Assembly: GCF_000255655.1 (NCBI RefSeq)
Contig: NZ_JH636436.1
Location: 885,919 to 949,918 of the forward strand
From: Schlesneria paludicola DSM 18645
Lineage (GTDB): Bacteria > Planctomycetota > Planctomycetia > Planctomycetales > Planctomycetaceae
Direction of reading: 5' to 3'
Length of the DNA: 64,000 nucleotides
The first letter of the stretch is position 1. Every line of letters starts with the position of its first letter. Of this stretch, positions 37,708-46,674 are shown one piece after another. The translations under genes and the position numbers were made by a program. A model generated the notes under the pieces. The model did no database searches and had not been told where the DNA came from. It was given only the letters and a program-made list of their open reading frames with translations.

Positions 37708-38289
37708 TTATGGTTCAAATCCGTCGCTGGAGTTCGGTTGTGCCTCAAACCGAGCAAGAAAATCTGCCGAGCATCCAGAGATCCAAAATTCGCCCTTCCG
37801 ATGCTTGGTAATTCGAAGCTGTGACCCCATCAGCAGCAGCGAGACAATCGAGCCAATGAACGCAAGAAGTGCCGTCACCATCGGAACTGGCGATTTCAAT
37901 GGAGCGGTCAGGGGGATCGCCAGAAATAACAACAACGAAATGACGCAGTTCAGCAAGATGCGGTTTCGTCGTTTGCGTCGAATTGACGATGCGATGCCGT
38001 AGGTCAGCACGCACTGTTTTCGCACAAGCAGGTAGACAATTAGCAGGAGGAGTGGTCCACCGAGCAGTAGCACCAGAGCGTAGGCGGGCGGAAGCCACGT
38101 GAGCGTCTTTTTGATCAGTTCCGACTCAGGGATTGGTTCGTTCGTCTTAATGCAAAAGGGCGGTAGTACGGTGTTGGATCTGACAACCAGTTGTTTGCCG
38201 TCGACCCACACCTCGCCGAGATGAATGGCATCTCGATCGGTTTCGGGATTCAAATCCGACAATGGGGCTTCAAACGGGTTGCCGCTCAT
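37708..38289 (-). CDS. Small membrane protein, unknown function
   Basis: A 193-residue protein. The ATG at 38289 has AGGAG 9 bp upstream. The opening 'MSGNPFEAP' is a common start among planctomycete membrane proteins of unknown function. After a soluble N-terminal 70 residues there are hydrophobic helices at about 69-89 (YALVLLLGGPLLLLIVYLLV), 110-128 and 133-155. The C-terminal tail is soluble. No catalytic motif is recognised. The gene ends about 65 bp upstream of the cimA promoter and is probably independent of cimA. Confidence 0.7.
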   Translation of the reverse strand: MSGNPFEAPLSDLNPETDRDAIHLGEVWVDGKQLVVRSNTVLPPFCIKTNEPIPESELIKKTLTWLPPAYALVLLLGGPLLLLIVYLLVRKQCVLTYGIASSIRRKRRNRILLNCVISLLLFLAIPLTAPLKSPVPMVTALLAFIGSIVSLLLMGSQLRITKHRKGEFWISGCSADFLARFEAQPNSSDGFEP

Positions 38290-38524
38290 CCAGAGTTTCT
38301 CCTCTTCGTGGCGAAGTTCCGTCGACGATCGCTATGGATTGATCCCTGGCAGGACCTGTCTAACGATCGGCATCTCGGCTGTCGATTCGAGAGTTCCACC
38401 GGCTGATTTTGATGCGTGGAGGCTGAATCGAGAAGTTCCGGCCTGACACGCAGTGTCCGCTGAGAACTTTCAATCGCTACAATGGGTGTAATCGTATTAA
38501 TGGCCCGAATTCACTTTAAAGCTC

Positions 38525-39187
38525 ATGATGACCGACACGATGGAAAAAGCAGACTGGTTTGAACGCATTTGGGCGCATCGAGAAGACGTCTTATATCCAA
38601 ATTTCTTTGGAACGCAGGCTGAGGGGATCTTCACGATCCCCATGCAAAATCTCGAGAAGGGGGGAATCGCCGACCCGCGATGGGCAAGCTGCGGTGTGAT
38701 TCGATTCGCTCCAACAGCCGCCCGTAACTCGTGGCTGTATGTCTCGTCCGGGCTGTCAAATGAATGGTTTGAGTCCGTACCCGATCGTGCGGCCGTGTCG
38801 GGGTTTGGCTGTGAATTCGTGCTGGAAACACCCACTCAAGACCAGTGGCCCATTCAGCGCGTGCATCAGATCATGTGCTACCAGATCGCTTTGTGTCTGG
38901 GCCAGCATCCCGATTCCGATCCCATGACAATCGGCGACCGCGTCCCTTTGGGGCACGCAATCGATTGGGGTACCAGCGAATTGAAATACCTGCTCGTGAC
39001 GGAACCAATCCGCATCCCGCCAACATTCAATCAGGACAGTGGCCGAGCAGCGTTCCTGCAACTCATCGGCATCTCAGAGACGGAGCGCTCATTTGCCGAG
39101 CAGAGTGGCTTCGATGCACTGATCGAGCGTCTCAAGATGCACGACGACTTTCCCACAACGGATCCGGTCCGAAAGACGCTGTTCTAA
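38525..39187 (+). CDS. Suppressor-of-fused (SUFU)-like domain protein
   Basis: A 220-residue cytoplasmic protein starting at ATG 38525. The pattern SWLYVSSGLSNEW, then GFGCEFVLETP and a region around WPIQRVHQIMCYQI, resembles bacterial SUFU-domain proteins, whose eukaryotic relative binds Gli factors. In bacteria the domain is often found in toxin-immunity or anti-toxin settings. No toxin gene is evident beside it. The gene is rightward, divergent from the membrane protein and convergent with the next gene. Family assignment is by eye and moderately sure. Confidence 0.6.
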   Translation: MMTDTMEKADWFERIWAHREDVLYPNFFGTQAEGIFTIPMQNLEKGGIADPRWASCGVIRFAPTAARNSWLYVSSGLSNEWFESVPDRAAVSGFGCEFVLETPTQDQWPIQRVHQIMCYQIALCLGQHPDSDPMTIGDRVPLGHAIDWGTSELKYLLVTEPIRIPPTFNQDSGRAAFLQLIGISETERSFAEQSGFDALIERLKMHDDFPTTDPVRKTLF

Positions 39188-39313
39188 CTCGCTCATAATA
39201 GATGAACGTCAACGATTGTCGTGCCTTCCAATTTGGAGTTGGGGTCTAATTCGGATGATACCGCGTCAAGTGTCCCCGTCGCCGCACGAGTGGGATCGTG
39301 AGCGCGATCGCGC

Positions 39314-40885
39314 TCATCGGTAGATGACGTGGAGTGCGACATCATCCTCGGAATCGATCGAATTCGCTGCTTGTCCCTTATCGTCGATTCCATTGGCGCC
39401 GGTGCAATAGAGGAAGTAGCTATCCCCATCTTTCCTGTAGGTCATTGGTTGATCCCTATATAAATCCGTTGGGACGACTGATAAGTAATCGGGGCAGAGG
39501 GCATCAAGACTCTCTGGGAAGGTCGAATGATCCGCGCGATAGGCTGCCAGCGCGAATCCAATGAGTAGAAGCTCATGCCGCATCTGAGCGCGAGTTTCCA
39601 ATATGAGCAAGGTGCCAATTGGGGGCAAATTCAACCAGAGGTGGATGATCGCGATGTCATGGCCTAACTCTTCTTCTGTCTTGTATTCGAAGCCAGATTT
39701 CAGTCTGTGGCCCGCAGCGTCCATCTCACTTTCCAGGGACACCATTAGGGACGCAGTCGCCTTCGAGCGCTCAGAAAATGTAGGCAATCGTACGGCTGCG
39801 GCGAATTTATCCAATTTTTCGTTGCAGACACGCAACGTCGAGTCCAGCATCGTCTGACGTATCGCGTCCGCATTCAATTCAGGGCGGTTTGCACCGAACT
39901 GCAGTTGAACCCGGGAACTATGGTCCAGCGACGAGACTGCGTCGAGAATGGCCAGGCGTTCCGCGAAGTCAAGATTGTCAATGGCCAGTGGCAGTGGCGG
40001 TAGCTCGCGTAGTTTGCGCTGGTACGTCATTGCCTCTGCCGCGCTCAGTCGAGCGTACTCCAGCAAGGCTTTGTCTCCCTGGCCTGCAATATGGTCGATT
40101 CCCATTCCCATTGCCAAGGGCGTGAAGAACGGAGATCCGCTTACCAGTCTGCCAAGGCGATGGCAGGCAAGAAGGTCTTTCTCGGCGCCTCGAAGATCTT
40201 TCTGGTGCAAATGGTTCATTGCGCGTGCTGCGAGACACTGCGCGATCTCGCCGCAATCGTCGTGCATCGTCAGAAACGCATCACGCAGGCGAGTCGTTTG
40301 ATCGAACCTTAAGATTGGAGCCCAGTAATGAGGGAGGTGCGTTCCCTCAATGACAGATTGGAGTGCCGCTGTGTTCGAACTGATCCAACCATAAAGCTTT
40401 GGGGCTGTTTCTGCGGCCCACGGCTGGGACTTGGCGGTCATCAAATTCGTTAGGAATTGTTCATCAGGATCATTGAGAAACTGAAACCATCCCGCCTTTG
40501 TCATGGGTGATTCGACGCCAAGCAGATGACAGACTTGCGCCAGCTGCTCAGGTGGTAAATCCGCGATACCAATACCGAGTTTCGCAAAGCATGCGGCAGC
40601 ATTGTTCTCGGGCGTCGTCCGTCGGCTAAATTGTAAATTCACCGCAGAGAAATAGTCGATTCGTCCGTCAGGCATCACAGGATTGGTCAGGTAGGTTGTC
40701 TGTTCTGAAATTGTCGGAACAAGATTCGAGCTCTTTTCGATTCGATGGCGGCCCCGGCCTATGAATGTTCGCGTTTGATCAAACGAAATCTGCGAGATCG
40801 TCCCAATCGTAACGCCCATCAACGCGAATGAGACAACAACTGCCGATCGGGCGCGGTAAGGTTTTGGATGACGAATGTTGTTCAT
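39314..40885 (-). CDS. Membrane-anchored protein of unknown function
   Basis: A 523-residue protein. I start at ATG 40885; the open frame continues to 41296 but that part would overlap the SRAP gene on the other strand. Residues 10-35 form a signal anchor (ARSAVVVSFALMGVTIGTIS). The rest is mostly helical with a long middle that reads like a repeat-free scaffold. Near the end, FALAAYRADHSTFPESLDAL then YRKDGDSYFLYCTGANGIDD resembles the tail of pseudopilin-like planctomycete proteins that end in a similar YxLxSxGxNGxDD motif. No enzyme motif is seen. Confidence 0.65.
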   Translation of the reverse strand: MNNIRHPKPYRARSAVVVSFALMGVTIGTISQISFDQTRTFIGRGRHRIEKSSNLVPTISEQTTYLTNPVMPDGRIDYFSAVNLQFSRRTTPENNAAACFAKLGIGIADLPPEQLAQVCHLLGVESPMTKAGWFQFLNDPDEQFLTNLMTAKSQPWAAETAPKLYGWISSNTAALQSVIEGTHLPHYWAPILRFDQTTRLRDAFLTMHDDCGEIAQCLAARAMNHLHQKDLRGAEKDLLACHRLGRLVSGSPFFTPLAMGMGIDHIAGQGDKALLEYARLSAAEAMTYQRKLRELPPLPLAIDNLDFAERLAILDAVSSLDHSSRVQLQFGANRPELNADAIRQTMLDSTLRVCNEKLDKFAAAVRLPTFSERSKATASLMVSLESEMDAAGHRLKSGFEYKTEEELGHDIAIIHLWLNLPPIGTLLILETRAQMRHELLLIGFALAAYRADHSTFPESLDALCPDYLSVVPTDLYRDQPMTYRKDGDSYFLYCTGANGIDDKGQAANSIDSEDDVALHVIYR

Positions 40886-41029
40886 CGGTTTTCTGGTTGT
40901 CGTGGAGAGCGAATTGATTTGGCAATCATTCTCTGCATTGTTCCGGATCATGAGGCTACAATCGTCGAAATCCTTTGAGAAGCACAGTCGCGTGCCGTCA
41001 AAATCTCGATCATTCATCTGGGCAAGTCG

Positions 41030-41707
41030 ATGTGCGGACGAATCACGATCAAAATTCCTCTCGCAAACGTCCAGGAACATTTTAGTATTGCGCGCGGTCT
41101 TGATGTCATCAAAGATTGGTCGCCTCGGTACAACGTTGGTCCGACGACACCGGTGCCTTGCGTCCGTGTGATCGCTGATAGTCGCGAGCTGTTTTCGGCG
41201 AGATGGGGTTTGATTCCTTCTGGCACAACCGGGGTGAAGCCGACGGGCAGTTTCAACGCCAAATCGGAAACGCTTGTGACGTGTCCTCTGTACCAAGACG
41301 CATTCAAAAGTCGTCGTTGTCTCGTCATTGCCAGTGGGTTTTACGAATGGCAGTTTCTCTCACCGCATGATTCGCAGCCGTATTACATCACGCTGCGAAG
41401 TGGGGCACCGATGGCGATGGCTGGGGTTTGGGAATCGTGGCAGTCGTCCGACGGTGAATTTCTGGAGACGTGTGCAATCTGCACGACCAAATCGAACTCG
41501 ATGATGGAACGGATTTACGATCGAATGCCGGTCATCCTGCCGACCGAACGTTTTGATCAATGGCTCGATCCGATGAATCAGGATTCGTCGACGTTATTGC
41601 CTCTCCTCTCACCGCTGTCGTCCGAGGAATTGCAGGCCTGGCCTGTCAGCAAAGATGTGGGAAATGTTGCTCGTCAGGGCGCGTATCTCATCAAGCCGAT
41701 TTTTTAG
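41030..41707 (+). CDS. SRAP-domain protein (HMCES/YedK family)
   Basis: A 225-residue protein of the SOS-response-associated peptidase family, which caps abasic sites in single-stranded DNA by a Cys2-DNA thiazolidine link. The start gives MCGR, so Cys2 becomes N-terminal after Met removal. Asn76 (GSFNAKSET) and Glu106 (GFYEW) are present. The usual active-site His in the IHDRMP motif is Tyr163 here (IYDRMPVIL). Length and motif order match YedK. It is a single gene just upstream of argS. Confidence 0.92.
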   Translation: MCGRITIKIPLANVQEHFSIARGLDVIKDWSPRYNVGPTTPVPCVRVIADSRELFSARWGLIPSGTTGVKPTGSFNAKSETLVTCPLYQDAFKSRRCLVIASGFYEWQFLSPHDSQPYYITLRSGAPMAMAGVWESWQSSDGEFLETCAICTTKSNSMMERIYDRMPVILPTERFDQWLDPMNQDSSTLLPLLSPLSSEELQAWPVSKDVGNVARQGAYLIKPIF

Positions 41708-41848
41708 TGGGGAATCAACTCGTTCTGCACAAATTCTCGCGGCTTGCGAGCATAATTTCCCGTCGTCATTTAGAATCCTTGGCTTGCATCGTCTGGAACG
41801 CCCGGGCGCGAGCGTGTTTGTGGGATGATTTGTTAGCAGGTTACGTTC

Positions 41849-43798
41849 ATGGATTTTCTGACGGAATTGCGATCGCGGCTGCGGACGGCCTTGGGAACAT
41901 TGACGGACGCACCCGACGCCTTTGTCGACATGCTGAAGCCCGCCCAGGATGGAAAGTTCGGCGATTTTCAGGCCAATTGCGCGATGCCGCTGGGTAAACA
42001 GCTTAAGCAATCCCCGCGCGACGTGGCGACGACGCTCATCTCGAAGCTCGACGTGGCTGACCTGTGCGAACCGCCCGAGATCGCTGGTCCAGGCTTCATC
42101 AATTTTCGGCTGAAGACCGACCGGTTGGCGAGCGAGACCACGCGGCTGGCTCAGGACGATCGACTTGGAGTGGCTGTGGCGGCCGCTCCTCGTCGTTACA
42201 TACTGGATTACTCGTCCCCCAATGTGGCCAAGCCGATGCATGTCGGTCACTTGCGAGGGACTGTTATCGGCAATGCGCTGGACCGAATTCTGCGGTTTCT
42301 GGGGCATAATGTGGTCTCCGATAATCACGTCGGTGATTGGGGCACGCAGTTCGGGATGATCATCTATGGCTACAAGCACTTTCGTGACGACGCAGCCTAT
42401 CAGCGTGATCCCGTCGCCGAACTGGCGCGCATGTACCGCCTCGTCGTGAACCTGTCGGACTATCACGATCTCGTCGCAAACCTGCCTAAATTGCGCGAAA
42501 AACTCATTCCGAGCGAAGCCGCAGCGGCAGCCGTGAAGCAGATCGCCGTGGCGAATCCCAGCGATAAGGATGCCCTTCGGCACTCGAAGCGAGCCGACCA
42601 GGAGTTCGCCGACTTGCGAAATGAAATCGCTTCGGCCGAGAAGAAGTGCGCGACGCTTGAATCGAACTCGGACATGCTGGCGCTGGCGAAAGCCCACCCG
42701 AAGATTGGTGAGCTGGCTCGCCGCGAAACGGCCAAACTCCACGCGGGAGATGCCGAGAATAAACGGCTTTGGGACGAATTTCTGCCGAAATGCATGGCGG
42801 CACTCGAAGTCATGTATCAGCGGTTGGGTATCAAGTTCGACATGGCGCTGGGCGAGAGCTGGTATAACCCAATGCTTCCCGGCATCGTCGAGGAACTGAA
42901 ACAGAAGAACCTGGCCGTGGTCAGCGACGGGGCGACCTGCGTCTTCGTCGAAGGCAATGACGCGCCGTTCATCGTGCAGAAGGCCGACGGTGCCTACACC
43001 TATGCAACCACGGATTTGGCGACGATCAAGTACCGCGTGGAAAACCTGCACGCAGACGCCAGCTTGTACGTCGTGGATTCCCGGCAGAGCGAGCATTTCC
43101 AACTGCTGTTTGCGACAGCAAAGAAAATGGGCTACGACAAGACTGAGTTCCGTCACGTTAGCTACGGGACCGTGCTGGGCGAAGATCGTCGTCCCTATAA
43201 GACACGATCGGGCGATACGATTGGTCTCGAGAGCTTGCTGGACGAGGCCGTGCAAAACGCTCGGAAGATCGTGGATGAAAACAGCCCACATCTCAGCGAC
43301 GCCGATCGTGCGAACGTTTCTACACTGGTGGGAATGGGCGCGATCATCTATGCCGATCTGCACCACAATCGCGATAGCGACTATGTGTTCAATTGGGAAA
43401 AGATGCTCGCGACAACTGGCGATACGGCGACGTACAACCAGTATGCCTACGCACGCGTCTGTGGGATCCTGCGGAAGGGTGGAGTGGATCCACAGGAGTT
43501 GCGGTCTGCCGGTCACGCGATTGAACTGACGACGCCTGCCGAACGCGCGTTGGCGCTTCAGCTCAATCGATTCTCCAATGCGTTGATCGATGTCAGTCTC
43601 GACTATCGCCCCAATCTGCTCACGCAGTACTTGTACGAGACGGCGAACTGCTTTGCCTCGTTCTACAACGAATGCCCGGTGCTGACGGCCGAACCTGCCT
43701 CCTTGCGCTCGAGCCGATTGCTATTGTGTGATGCGACGGCGCGAGTGTTGAAACAAGGGCTCAGTCTGCTCGGAATCGGTGTGGCCGAGCAAATGTAG
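41849..43798 (+). CDS. argS: Arginyl-tRNA synthetase
   Basis: A 649-residue class I synthetase for tRNA-Arg. The N-terminal Add-1 domain (about 1-110) precedes SPNVAKPMHVGHLRGTVIGN, which holds the HIGH-type motif HVGH. DRRPYKTRSGDTIGL replaces the KMSKS loop, as in most ArgRS. The C-terminal DALR anticodon-binding domain ends the chain. A helical insert of about 70 residues (near 215-300, QEFADLRNEIASAEKK) is longer than in E. coli ArgRS. A 635-codon frame on the opposite strand is a shadow. A small membrane-protein gene follows 5 bp downstream. Confidence 0.96.
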   Translation: MDFLTELRSRLRTALGTLTDAPDAFVDMLKPAQDGKFGDFQANCAMPLGKQLKQSPRDVATTLISKLDVADLCEPPEIAGPGFINFRLKTDRLASETTRLAQDDRLGVAVAAAPRRYILDYSSPNVAKPMHVGHLRGTVIGNALDRILRFLGHNVVSDNHVGDWGTQFGMIIYGYKHFRDDAAYQRDPVAELARMYRLVVNLSDYHDLVANLPKLREKLIPSEAAAAAVKQIAVANPSDKDALRHSKRADQEFADLRNEIASAEKKCATLESNSDMLALAKAHPKIGELARRETAKLHAGDAENKRLWDEFLPKCMAALEVMYQRLGIKFDMALGESWYNPMLPGIVEELKQKNLAVVSDGATCVFVEGNDAPFIVQKADGAYTYATTDLATIKYRVENLHADASLYVVDSRQSEHFQLLFATAKKMGYDKTEFRHVSYGTVLGEDRRPYKTRSGDTIGLESLLDEAVQNARKIVDENSPHLSDADRANVSTLVGMGAIIYADLHHNRDSDYVFNWEKMLATTGDTATYNQYAYARVCGILRKGGVDPQELRSAGHAIELTTPAERALALQLNRFSNALIDVSLDYRPNLLTQYLYETANCFASFYNECPVLTAEPASLRSSRLLLCDATARVLKQGLSLLGIGVAEQM

Positions 43799-43803
43799 GG
43801 CGT

Positions 43804-44256
43804 ATGAGGTCCGTCTGCATGGAGCCGAACAGCAGTCGCTGGCTTGTCTGGATGTTGCGTGTGATCGGGTTGTTCGACCTGATCGCTTTGGCAGCCGTGT
43901 TTTCACCGCGCAGTTGGATCTCGACCAGTCATCAGATGTTGGGCATGGGCACGTTTCCGGCCGAGCCGATCGCGGGATACCTGGCGCGCTGCACATCCAT
44001 CTGGTATGCGTCGTATGGGCTGCTGCTGTGGTTCATCTCGTGCGATGTCAGACGGTATTCGTCGCTCATCACGTTTCTCGCCTGTGCGATGCTCGTGCAG
44101 GGGTTCGTGATCATTGGCATCGATCTCAGTGAGGGGATGCCGATCTGGTGGACCTGGTTGGAAGGCCCCTGCTGTTCGGGGCTCGGCGCCAGCTTGCTCA
44201 TTTTGCAGCGACTGTCGACTGTGGAGACGCCCCGCATTGACGATCACGCAAACTGA
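43804..44256 (+). CDS. Small four-helix membrane protein, unknown function
   Basis: A 150-residue protein starting 5 bp after argS, so probably co-transcribed. Hydrophobic helices are at about 16-34, 65-80 (WYASYGLLLWFIS), 87-107 (LITFLACAMLVQGFVIIGI) and 120-136. Loops are short. No conserved catalytic motif. Similar short membrane proteins are common in planctomycetes; function unknown. Confidence 0.65.
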   Translation: MRSVCMEPNSSRWLVWMLRVIGLFDLIALAAVFSPRSWISTSHQMLGMGTFPAEPIAGYLARCTSIWYASYGLLLWFISCDVRRYSSLITFLACAMLVQGFVIIGIDLSEGMPIWWTWLEGPCCSGLGASLLILQRLSTVETPRIDDHAN

Positions 44257-44331
44257 GTACCAGAATCGTCTTCGTATTGTGTGTGACAGGAGGGGGGAAG
44301 GAATTCAGGCGAGCTGAAAAGCGCGCGGAGT

Positions 44332-44385
44332 GTTGAAATAAAGGGGGACTGGCTCCGCAAGGTGCCTGTCCCCCTTTATTTCAAC
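44332..44385. repeat. Long hairpin repeat (family B), intact copy
   Basis: Left arm 44332-44356 begins GTTGAAATAAAGGGGGAC; right arm 44361-44385 ends GTCCCCCTTTATTTCAAC. The 25-bp arms pair with two mismatches around a GCAA tetraloop. A decayed copy sits at 22987-23028. It could also terminate transcription from argS. Confidence 0.88.
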
Positions 44386-44685
44386 CAAGCGGAGATTGGG
44401 GTTGAGAAGAGTCTTCGTCGTCACCACCCAGGCTCGGCGATGAAATCAACACGCCGGTTCGCTCTCGTATCTTGGGACCTGAGTCTTCGTGCGGCATTTG
44501 ACGAGACACTGCAATTCAATGCGAAAACGGCCGAGTGATAACGCTTCTCGGGCCGCCTGAATCAATGAACGCGCCAACCCACTCGGCACGTTTTCCTCGC
44601 CCCCCCGGTGGGAACGCTTCGCCGTATCAGGCGCGTGTAGGAAGAAACTGAGCTCGGTCTCCGCTTTGACTGAGATCGCAAGAGG

Positions 44686-44711
44686 CGTTCCCAAGCGGGA
44701 GCTTGGGAACG
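44686..44711. repeat. Stem-loop repeat (family C)
   Basis: CGTTCCCAAGC (44686-44696) and GCTTGGGAACG (44701-44711), perfect 11-bp arms around GGGA. A partial copy, GGGAGCCTGGGAACGAGG, follows about 20 bp downstream. Similar GTTCCCAAGC palindromes are, from memory, dispersed in other bacterial genomes. Confidence 0.8.
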
Positions 44712-44831
44712 AGGATAACTTCAAAATCGGGAGCCTGGGAACGAGGCTGAACTGTACCGCGTACTTAACACGCAGTGGCGTCGCTCGAATTGACTCGGGC
44801 TGAATCGGATTGGTTCCGCAGCGAAAACGCT

Positions 44832-45734
44832 TCAGTCGATTTGTTTTCGCGGTTCATTCCAGCGGCGGAATCCGATTCGGAGCAGTCCGGCGTATTCAGA
44901 GCCAAAAACGAACGAGCTGAGTTTTAGATACCGCACGAACCGGTTGTAAGTATCCATGTCGACGATTTTGAGTGCGTCGGCCTTACACGCGATCAATTTG
45001 CGGTACCAGATCTGGCACGTGCGGAAATACTGTTCTCGATCATTGCGGAGATTCACCACTTCGAACAGGCCATCACTGGCCGCGATGATGTCGGCGAGCG
45101 TCGGCAGGACCGATTCCGGGAAAATCTCTTTGAAGAAGAACTGCGTGTCGGCTTGTTCTTGAACGTGCTCAACATCGACGTTCGCGTACGCGATTGTTTG
45201 CAGCGACAGGCGGCCGCTCGGCTTCAGCCACTGATGGCACTTTTTGAAGAATTCGCGATAGGCCGCGATTCGTTGTGAGTCCGGCCATTCCGCCTTCGCG
45301 AAGTGCTCGAACGCACCGACGGAAATCACTCCGTCATAGGGGCTGTCTGGTTGGTGGTCGAGCCAGCTTTCGATGCGAATGTCGACTCGCGGATCGGGAC
45401 GCTCTTCGCTCCACTCGGCCTGTGCCGTGCTCAGCGTCAAGCCGGTGGCGTGACCGACGCCATGCGTTTCGACGAGACGGCGGACAAGAGCCCCCCAGCC
45501 GCAGCCGACATCCAGAATTCGCTCGGCACCCTTTGCGCCGGCTTGCAATGCGTGATAGTCGAGCTTTCGGAGTTGCGCCTGTTCCAGCATTGAGTCCGGT
45601 TCATCGTCCTCCCACAGCGCGCAGGAGTAACACATGGTCGGATCGAGCCACAGTTCATAGAAGGCGTTTGCAACGTCGTAGTGTTGTCGAATGGCTTCAG
45701 GTGAAGCGCCGCGGCGCGTCGTGGCGACTGACAT
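44832..45734 (-). CDS. SAM-dependent methyltransferase, cyclopropane-fatty-acid-synthase-like
   Basis: A 300-residue enzyme of the CFA-synthase/mycolic-acid methyltransferase family. The ATG at 45734 has AAGG about 9 bp upstream; an upstream in-frame extension lacks support. IRQHYDVANAFYELWLDPTM is the characteristic N-terminus, ILDVGCGWGALVRR (Asp75-Gly81 motif) binds SAM, and VISVGAFEHFA is the active-site strand. At 300 residues it lacks the N-terminal domain of full CFA synthase, so it may act on a free or ACP-bound acyl chain. Nearby acyl carrier protein and ketosynthase genes suggest a lipid or polyketide pathway; this link is inferred. Confidence 0.88.
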   Translation of the reverse strand: MSVATTRRGASPEAIRQHYDVANAFYELWLDPTMCYSCALWEDDEPDSMLEQAQLRKLDYHALQAGAKGAERILDVGCGWGALVRRLVETHGVGHATGLTLSTAQAEWSEERPDPRVDIRIESWLDHQPDSPYDGVISVGAFEHFAKAEWPDSQRIAAYREFFKKCHQWLKPSGRLSLQTIAYANVDVEHVQEQADTQFFFKEIFPESVLPTLADIIAASDGLFEVVNLRNDREQYFRTCQIWYRKLIACKADALKIVDMDTYNRFVRYLKLSSFVFGSEYAGLLRIGFRRWNEPRKQID

Positions 45735-46013
45735 GGTGGGACCTTCTACGAAAGGAACGCACAGAATGAGGTAACGATTTCGAAGGCTGCCGATCGCTCG
45801 AACAGGACTCTTCCATGTTCCTGTCGCGGCAAAAATCACGGAGTTCGTTATTCGTTAATTGGCTTTGCGTGCCAAAGCGGAACGTCCGCCGGCTCATGAT
45901 CGGAATGCGTGGCCGCGCCGCATGACAGCATGTGGCGCGGTGCATTAAGTCAAAATCGAAGTTGCCATGTGGAGGATGACGTCCATCCAGACTCACAGCC
46001 AGGGGGGCCAGCG

Positions 46014-46334
46014 TTACGCTGCCATCTTCTTCTGCGATGGAGCGTCACTGGATTGAGCCGCGTCTTTGGGGTCGTTCACCTTTTGCAGGACGATGTCCAG
46101 CAGTTGTCCCACTTGTACGGCGTTCGCCAGTTCTTCGTGGCTGAGCCGAATTCGAAAGTGGCGTTCCAGTTGCATGATCAGGCTGACCATGTCGACAGAG
46201 TCGAGCCCCAAGTGCTCGGCCATGTTCTGGTCGTCGGTCAGCGAGTCCAACGTTTCGCCGGTTTCGGCTTCAAACAGCTTGGTCAGTGTTGCGCGGATTT
46301 CTTCTCGTGTGATCACGATCTCTCCCGATTTCAT
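46014..46334 (-). CDS. Acyl carrier protein
   Basis: A 106-residue ACP. The start is ATG 46334; GTG 46316 with GGGAG just before it is an alternative. Helix 1 (ITREEIRATLTKLFEAE) leads to LGLDSVDMVSLIMQLE, where Ser46 would carry the phosphopantetheine. FRIRLSHEELANAVQVGQLLDIV completes the helical domain. A C-terminal Ala/Ser/Lys tail of about 20 residues is unusual for primary FabD-system ACPs and suggests a dedicated pathway carrier. It is divergent from the DUF6134 and ketosynthase genes. Confidence 0.92.
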   Translation of the reverse strand: MKSGEIVITREEIRATLTKLFEAETGETLDSLTDDQNMAEHLGLDSVDMVSLIMQLERHFRIRLSHEELANAVQVGQLLDIVLQKVNDPKDAAQSSDAPSQKKMAA

Positions 46335-46674
46335 CCATGATGGGAGGCCCCCCAGTTCGCGTCGAAAGCGGAGCCTTTTTCCTGCGACGCACGAATCGTT
46401 CGACGAACCCGGAATCCGATCCGCCAAGCCGAACAGTCGCAGATGAAATCAACTTTTGGCAGATGTCACAAGACGACTCTTTGTAGAAAATACTTAAATT
46501 CGCGTTTTTTTTGCGGAGCGGTCTAGTGGCAAAACAAGAAGTCGCTAGACTTGCCCGCGCATTGTGTCTGTGAAGTGGGAAAGTCAGGAAGACGCACCGC
46601 TTCACAAAATGAGGAACGTCGGTCATCGGGCCAGACGTCGTTCCGGCGAACCACGGTGCTTCAGGGAGGAGATC
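46335..46674. other. Divergent intergenic region
   Basis: About 340 bp between the ACP and DUF6134 genes. A T-rich stretch near 46480-46520 is the most promoter-like part. No RNA gene or repeat is recognised. Confidence 0.4.

Larger units (their letters stand above)
44257..44831. other. Repeat-containing intergenic region
   Basis: About 575 bp between two genes that run toward each other. It holds a long hairpin (44332-44385), a second type of stem-loop (44686-44711) and a half copy of the latter (about 44731-44752). No coding sequence is supported; a leftward frame at 44446-44724 runs through the repeats. Confidence 0.7.

Noticed and set aside
41609..43516. 635-codon leftward open frame opposite argS
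   Set aside because: It lies antisense to a complete arginyl-tRNA synthetase with all motifs. It has no ribosome site or family features and arises from codon bias on the coding strand.
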